Positions 12,432-14,292 of a DNA stretch of 14,292 nucleotides are shown here, in pieces. Each line of letters begins with the position of its first letter. Positions within the stretch are counted from its first letter, which is position 1. The stretch spans positions 1 to 14,292 of the forward strand of contig JASLEG010000202.1 in the NCBI GenBank assembly GCA_030151225.1, given 5' to 3'. This DNA is from Burkholderia sp. (GTDB lineage Bacteria > Pseudomonadota > Gammaproteobacteria > Burkholderiales > Burkholderiaceae). The translations under genes were made by a program, and so were the position numbers. A model generated the notes under the pieces. It saw nothing but the letters and a program-made list of their open reading frames with translations. It searched no databases and had not been told where the DNA came from.

Positions 12432-12659
12432 GGCGAGCGATTCGGCGCGACAATCCGCTTCGGCGGTGACGGTCTGTCGGTGCTGACGGCCGAACCTGCC
12501 CGGCAATGGGATGCCGTCGTGCTGGTCCAATATCCGCACCGCTCCGCATTCAAGAACACGATCGACGATCCGGAATACCAGGTCGCGTTCAAGCTCGGCA
12601 TCTCGGCGATTGCCGAGATCGTGCTCCAGCCGCTGAAGCGCATCGACGGCCTGACGTAG
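12432..12659 (+). pseudogene. 5'-truncated DUF1330-like gene remnant
   Basis: The plus-strand frame ending at TAG 12657-12659 reads as about 75 residues with the flavour of a DUF1330 (dimeric alpha+beta barrel) C-terminal half: FGGDGLSVLTAEPARQWDAVVLVQYPHRSAFKNTIDDPEYQ and on to ALPLKRIDG-like ending, broken here as IAEIVLQ then PLKRIDGLT. The family pattern W(D/S).v.lveYPsr.af..m..dpeYq is clear. The first half of the fold and any plausible start codon with a ribosome binding site are missing; upstream the frame runs into the palindromic region. I read it as a decayed gene. No function can be assigned. It is less certain than the neighbours because the match is from memory of the family pattern. 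Confidence 0.55.
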
Positions 12660-12723
12660 GCCGTCATGTCGACTCGCCGATCCGAACGGCGCTTCGGGGC
12701 CCCGAGCCGCACCCACGAAGCAC

Positions 12724-12753
12724 AAAAAAACGCCCCGGCGAGCGGGGCGTTTT
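12724..12753. terminator. bidirectional intrinsic terminator after phoH
   Basis: CGCCCCG (12731-12737), loop GCGAG, CGGGGCG (12743-12749), flanked by seven A residues on the left and four T residues on the right. Read on the minus strand it ends the phoH transcript with a T-run; on the plus strand it would end any transcript of the DUF1330 remnant. Confidence 0.88.
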
Positions 12754-12792
12754 CGTTTCCGGCAATCCGGCTGACGGCAACCGGCGGAACGC

Positions 12793-14292
12793 TCAAAGAA
12801 TATCCGACGCGTAATCCGCCAGCCGCGAGCGCTCACCGCGCGCCAGCGTCACGTGGCCACTATGGCCCCAGCCCTTGAAGCGATCCACCACATAAGTCAG
12901 ACCCGAACTGCCTTCGGTCAGATACGGCGTGTCGATCTGCGCGATGTTGCCGAGGCAGACGATCTTGGTGCCCGGGCCCGCACGCGTGACGAGCGTCTTC
13001 ATCTGCTTCGGCGTCAGGTTCTGCGCCTCGTCGATGATCAGATACTTGTCGACGAAGGTGCGGCCGCGCATGAAGTTCATGCTCTTCACCTTCAGGCGCG
13101 AACGGATCAGCTCCTGCGTGGCCGCGCGACCCCATTCGCCGGCGGCGTCGTCGGTCTTCTGCAGTACCTCGAGGTTGTCGTCGAAGGCACCCATCCACGG
13201 CTGCATCTTCTCTTCCTCGGTACCGGGCAGGAAACCGATGTCCTCGCCCACCGGCACGGTGGCACGCGTCACGATGATCTCGTTGTAGCGCTTGTCGTCC
13301 AGCACCTGCGCGAGCCCGGCCGCGAGCGCGACCAGTGTCTTGCCGGTGCCGGCCTGCCCGAGCAGCGTCACGAAGTCGATCTCCGGATTCATCAGCAGGT
13401 TCAGCGCGAAGTTCTGCTCGCGGTTGCGCGCCGTGATGCCCCACACGTTGTTCTTGTGGTGGCTGTAGTCACGCAGCGTCTGCAGCAGCGCGGTCTTGCC
13501 GTTCAGCTCGCGCACGATCGCGTGGAAGGTGGGCTCGCCGTTCTGCGGCTCGAGATACACGAACTCGTTGACCAGCATCGACGCCACGAGCGGGCCGGTC
13601 ACGCGGTAATACGTGGTGCCCGTCTTGGTGTCCTGCCAGCTCTCCATGCCCTTGGCATGCTTGGTCCAGAAATCCTGCGTCAGCTCGCGCACGCCCGAGT
13701 ACAGGAGGTCCTTGTCCTCGAGCACCTGGTCGTTGAAGTAGTCTTCCGCGGGCAGGCCGAGCGCGTGGGCCTTGATCCGCATGTTGATGTCCTTCGACAC
13801 CAGCACGACCAGGCGGTCGGTGCGCTCGCGCTGCAGCGCACGCACCACGCCGAGGATCTGGTTGTCGGCCTTGCCCTCGGGCAGGCCTTCCACCGGCTCG
13901 ATCGCGGTCAGCGTGGTCTGGAAGTACAGGCGGCCGAGCGCGTCGCGATTGCCGAGACGCGACAGGGCGATGCCGGCCGTGATCGGGCCGGCGTCGGCCA
14001 CCAGCGCGTCCAGCGTGCGGCTGACCTGACGCGCATTGCGCGCCACTTCGGACATGCCCTTCTTGTGGTTGTCGAGCTCTTCCAACGTCATCATCGGCAG
14101 ATAGACGTCGTGTTCCTCGAAACGGAACAGGCTGCTCGGATCGTGCATCAGCACATTGGTGTCGAGCACGAACAGCTTCTGCTGCTCGACCGCGGCAGCC
14201 TTGCGGCCGCGCGTGTTGCGGGCCGGCTCGCGCGCGGGCGCGACTGCGGCGCCGGCAGCCTTCTGCCGCCCGACGAATACAAGGCGAAAGCG
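12793..14292 (-). CDS. PhoH-family ATPase with N-terminal PIN domain (5' end outside the window)
   Basis: 499 residues are visible, and the frame is still open at the right edge. An Ala/Arg/Lys-rich leader precedes the PIN ribonuclease-like domain, which begins KLFVLDTNVLMHDPSSLF (acidic Asp in DTN). The PhoH ATPase domain occupies the C-terminal half: Walker A GQAGTGKT at 13336-13359, Walker B IIDEAQ with DEAQ at 13021-13032, followed by TPKQMKTLVTRAGPGTKIVCLGN. PIN-PhoH proteins (the PhoH2/YlaK type) are thought to be RNA helicase-ribonucleases. The GTG at 14167-14169 is the Val of LFVLDTN, not a start; the true start lies beyond 14292. The terminator at 12724-12753 follows its stop. Despite the name, a link to the phosphate genes nearby is not established. 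Confidence 0.94.
   Translation of the reverse strand, partial: RFRLVFVGRQKAAGAAVAPAREPARNTRGRKAAAVEQQKLFVLDTNVLMHDPSSLFRFEEHDVYLPMMTLEELDNHKKGMSEVARNARQVSRTLDALVADAGPITAGIALSRLGNRDALGRLYFQTTLTAIEPVEGLPEGKADNQILGVVRALQRERTDRLVVLVSKDINMRIKAHALGLPAEDYFNDQVLEDKDLLYSGVRELTQDFWTKHAKGMESWQDTKTGTTYYRVTGPLVASMLVNEFVYLEPQNGEPTFHAIVRELNGKTALLQTLRDYSHHKNNVWGITARNREQNFALNLLMNPEIDFVTLLGQAGTGKTLVALAAGLAQVLDDKRYNEIIVTRATVPVGEDIGFLPGTEEEKMQPWMGAFDDNLEVLQKTDDAAGEWGRAATQELIRSRLKVKSMNFMRGRTFVDKYLIIDEAQNLTPKQMKTLVTRAGPGTKIVCLGNIAQIDTPYLTEGSSGLTYVVDRFKGWGHSGHVTLARGERSRLADYASDIL

Noticed and set aside
10051..12549. An 832-codon minus-strand frame running across pit, the terminator and the NlpC/P60 gene
   Set aside because: It crosses a strong bidirectional terminator, is out of frame with the clear NlpC/P60 protein and shows no motif.
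14167..14169. GTG as the start codon of the PhoH gene
   Set aside because: It encodes the conserved Val of the first PIN strand (LFVLDTN), and the frame stays open with in-family sequence to the window edge.
1..14292. CRISPR arrays, tRNA or rRNA genes, insertion sequences, integrases
   Set aside because: No regularly spaced repeats, no tRNA-like cloverleaf and no transposase or recombinase motif was seen on either strand.

Overview
The window looks like a piece of a high-GC betaproteobacterial chromosome, most probably a Burkholderia-group organism. The reasons are the codon bias (G/C in nearly every third position), the gene order rpsF-priB-rpsR-rplI-dnaB, the PIN-PhoH helicase gene and the DUF47-pit pair. 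All assignments come from reading the translated sequence; no database was searched.

Layout: (1) 1-1130: the first 12 codons of a minus-strand gene that reads like glyoxylate carboligase (gcl), and a divergent LysR-type regulator. (2) 1206-2852: promoter, the ribosomal/replication-restart operon rpsF-priB-rpsR-rplI, and a strong intrinsic terminator. (3) 2912-4294: dnaB, with a -10-like hexamer immediately upstream of its ATG and no Shine-Dalgarno sequence. (4) 4418-9070: a compact six-gene cassette on the plus strand in which every neighbour overlaps the next by 4-11 bases: FkbH-like HAD/acyl-transfer protein, acyl carrier protein, ketoacyl-ACP synthase III, short-chain dehydrogenase, methylmalonyl-CoA-epimerase-like VOC protein, and a PglD-like left-handed beta-helix acyltransferase. 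(5) 9071-11176: a 385-base non-coding stretch with a candidate Pho box, then the DUF47 (PhoU-like) gene and a PiT phosphate transporter, ending in a bidirectional terminator. (6) 11202-12260: a minus-strand NlpC/P60 lipoprotein. (7) 12261-12792: a leader containing a perfect 22-base palindrome and other inverted repeats, a 5'-truncated DUF1330-like remnant on the plus strand, and a second bidirectional terminator. (8) 12793 to the right edge: the PIN-PhoH ATPase gene, cut at its 5' end by the window boundary.

The six-gene cassette is the most interesting part. Its enzymes make a plausible short pathway: a C3-type unit is loaded on the carrier protein, extended once by the KASIII, reduced by the SDR, its alpha-carbon stereochemistry set by the VOC protein, and the acyl group transferred to an amine or hydroxyl (possibly on a sugar) by the PglD-like enzyme. 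No glycosyltransferase, sugar aminotransferase, exporter or regulator is present here, so the acceptor and the final product must be specified elsewhere. This pathway is an inference from family roles. The rest of the window is mostly conserved housekeeping sequence.
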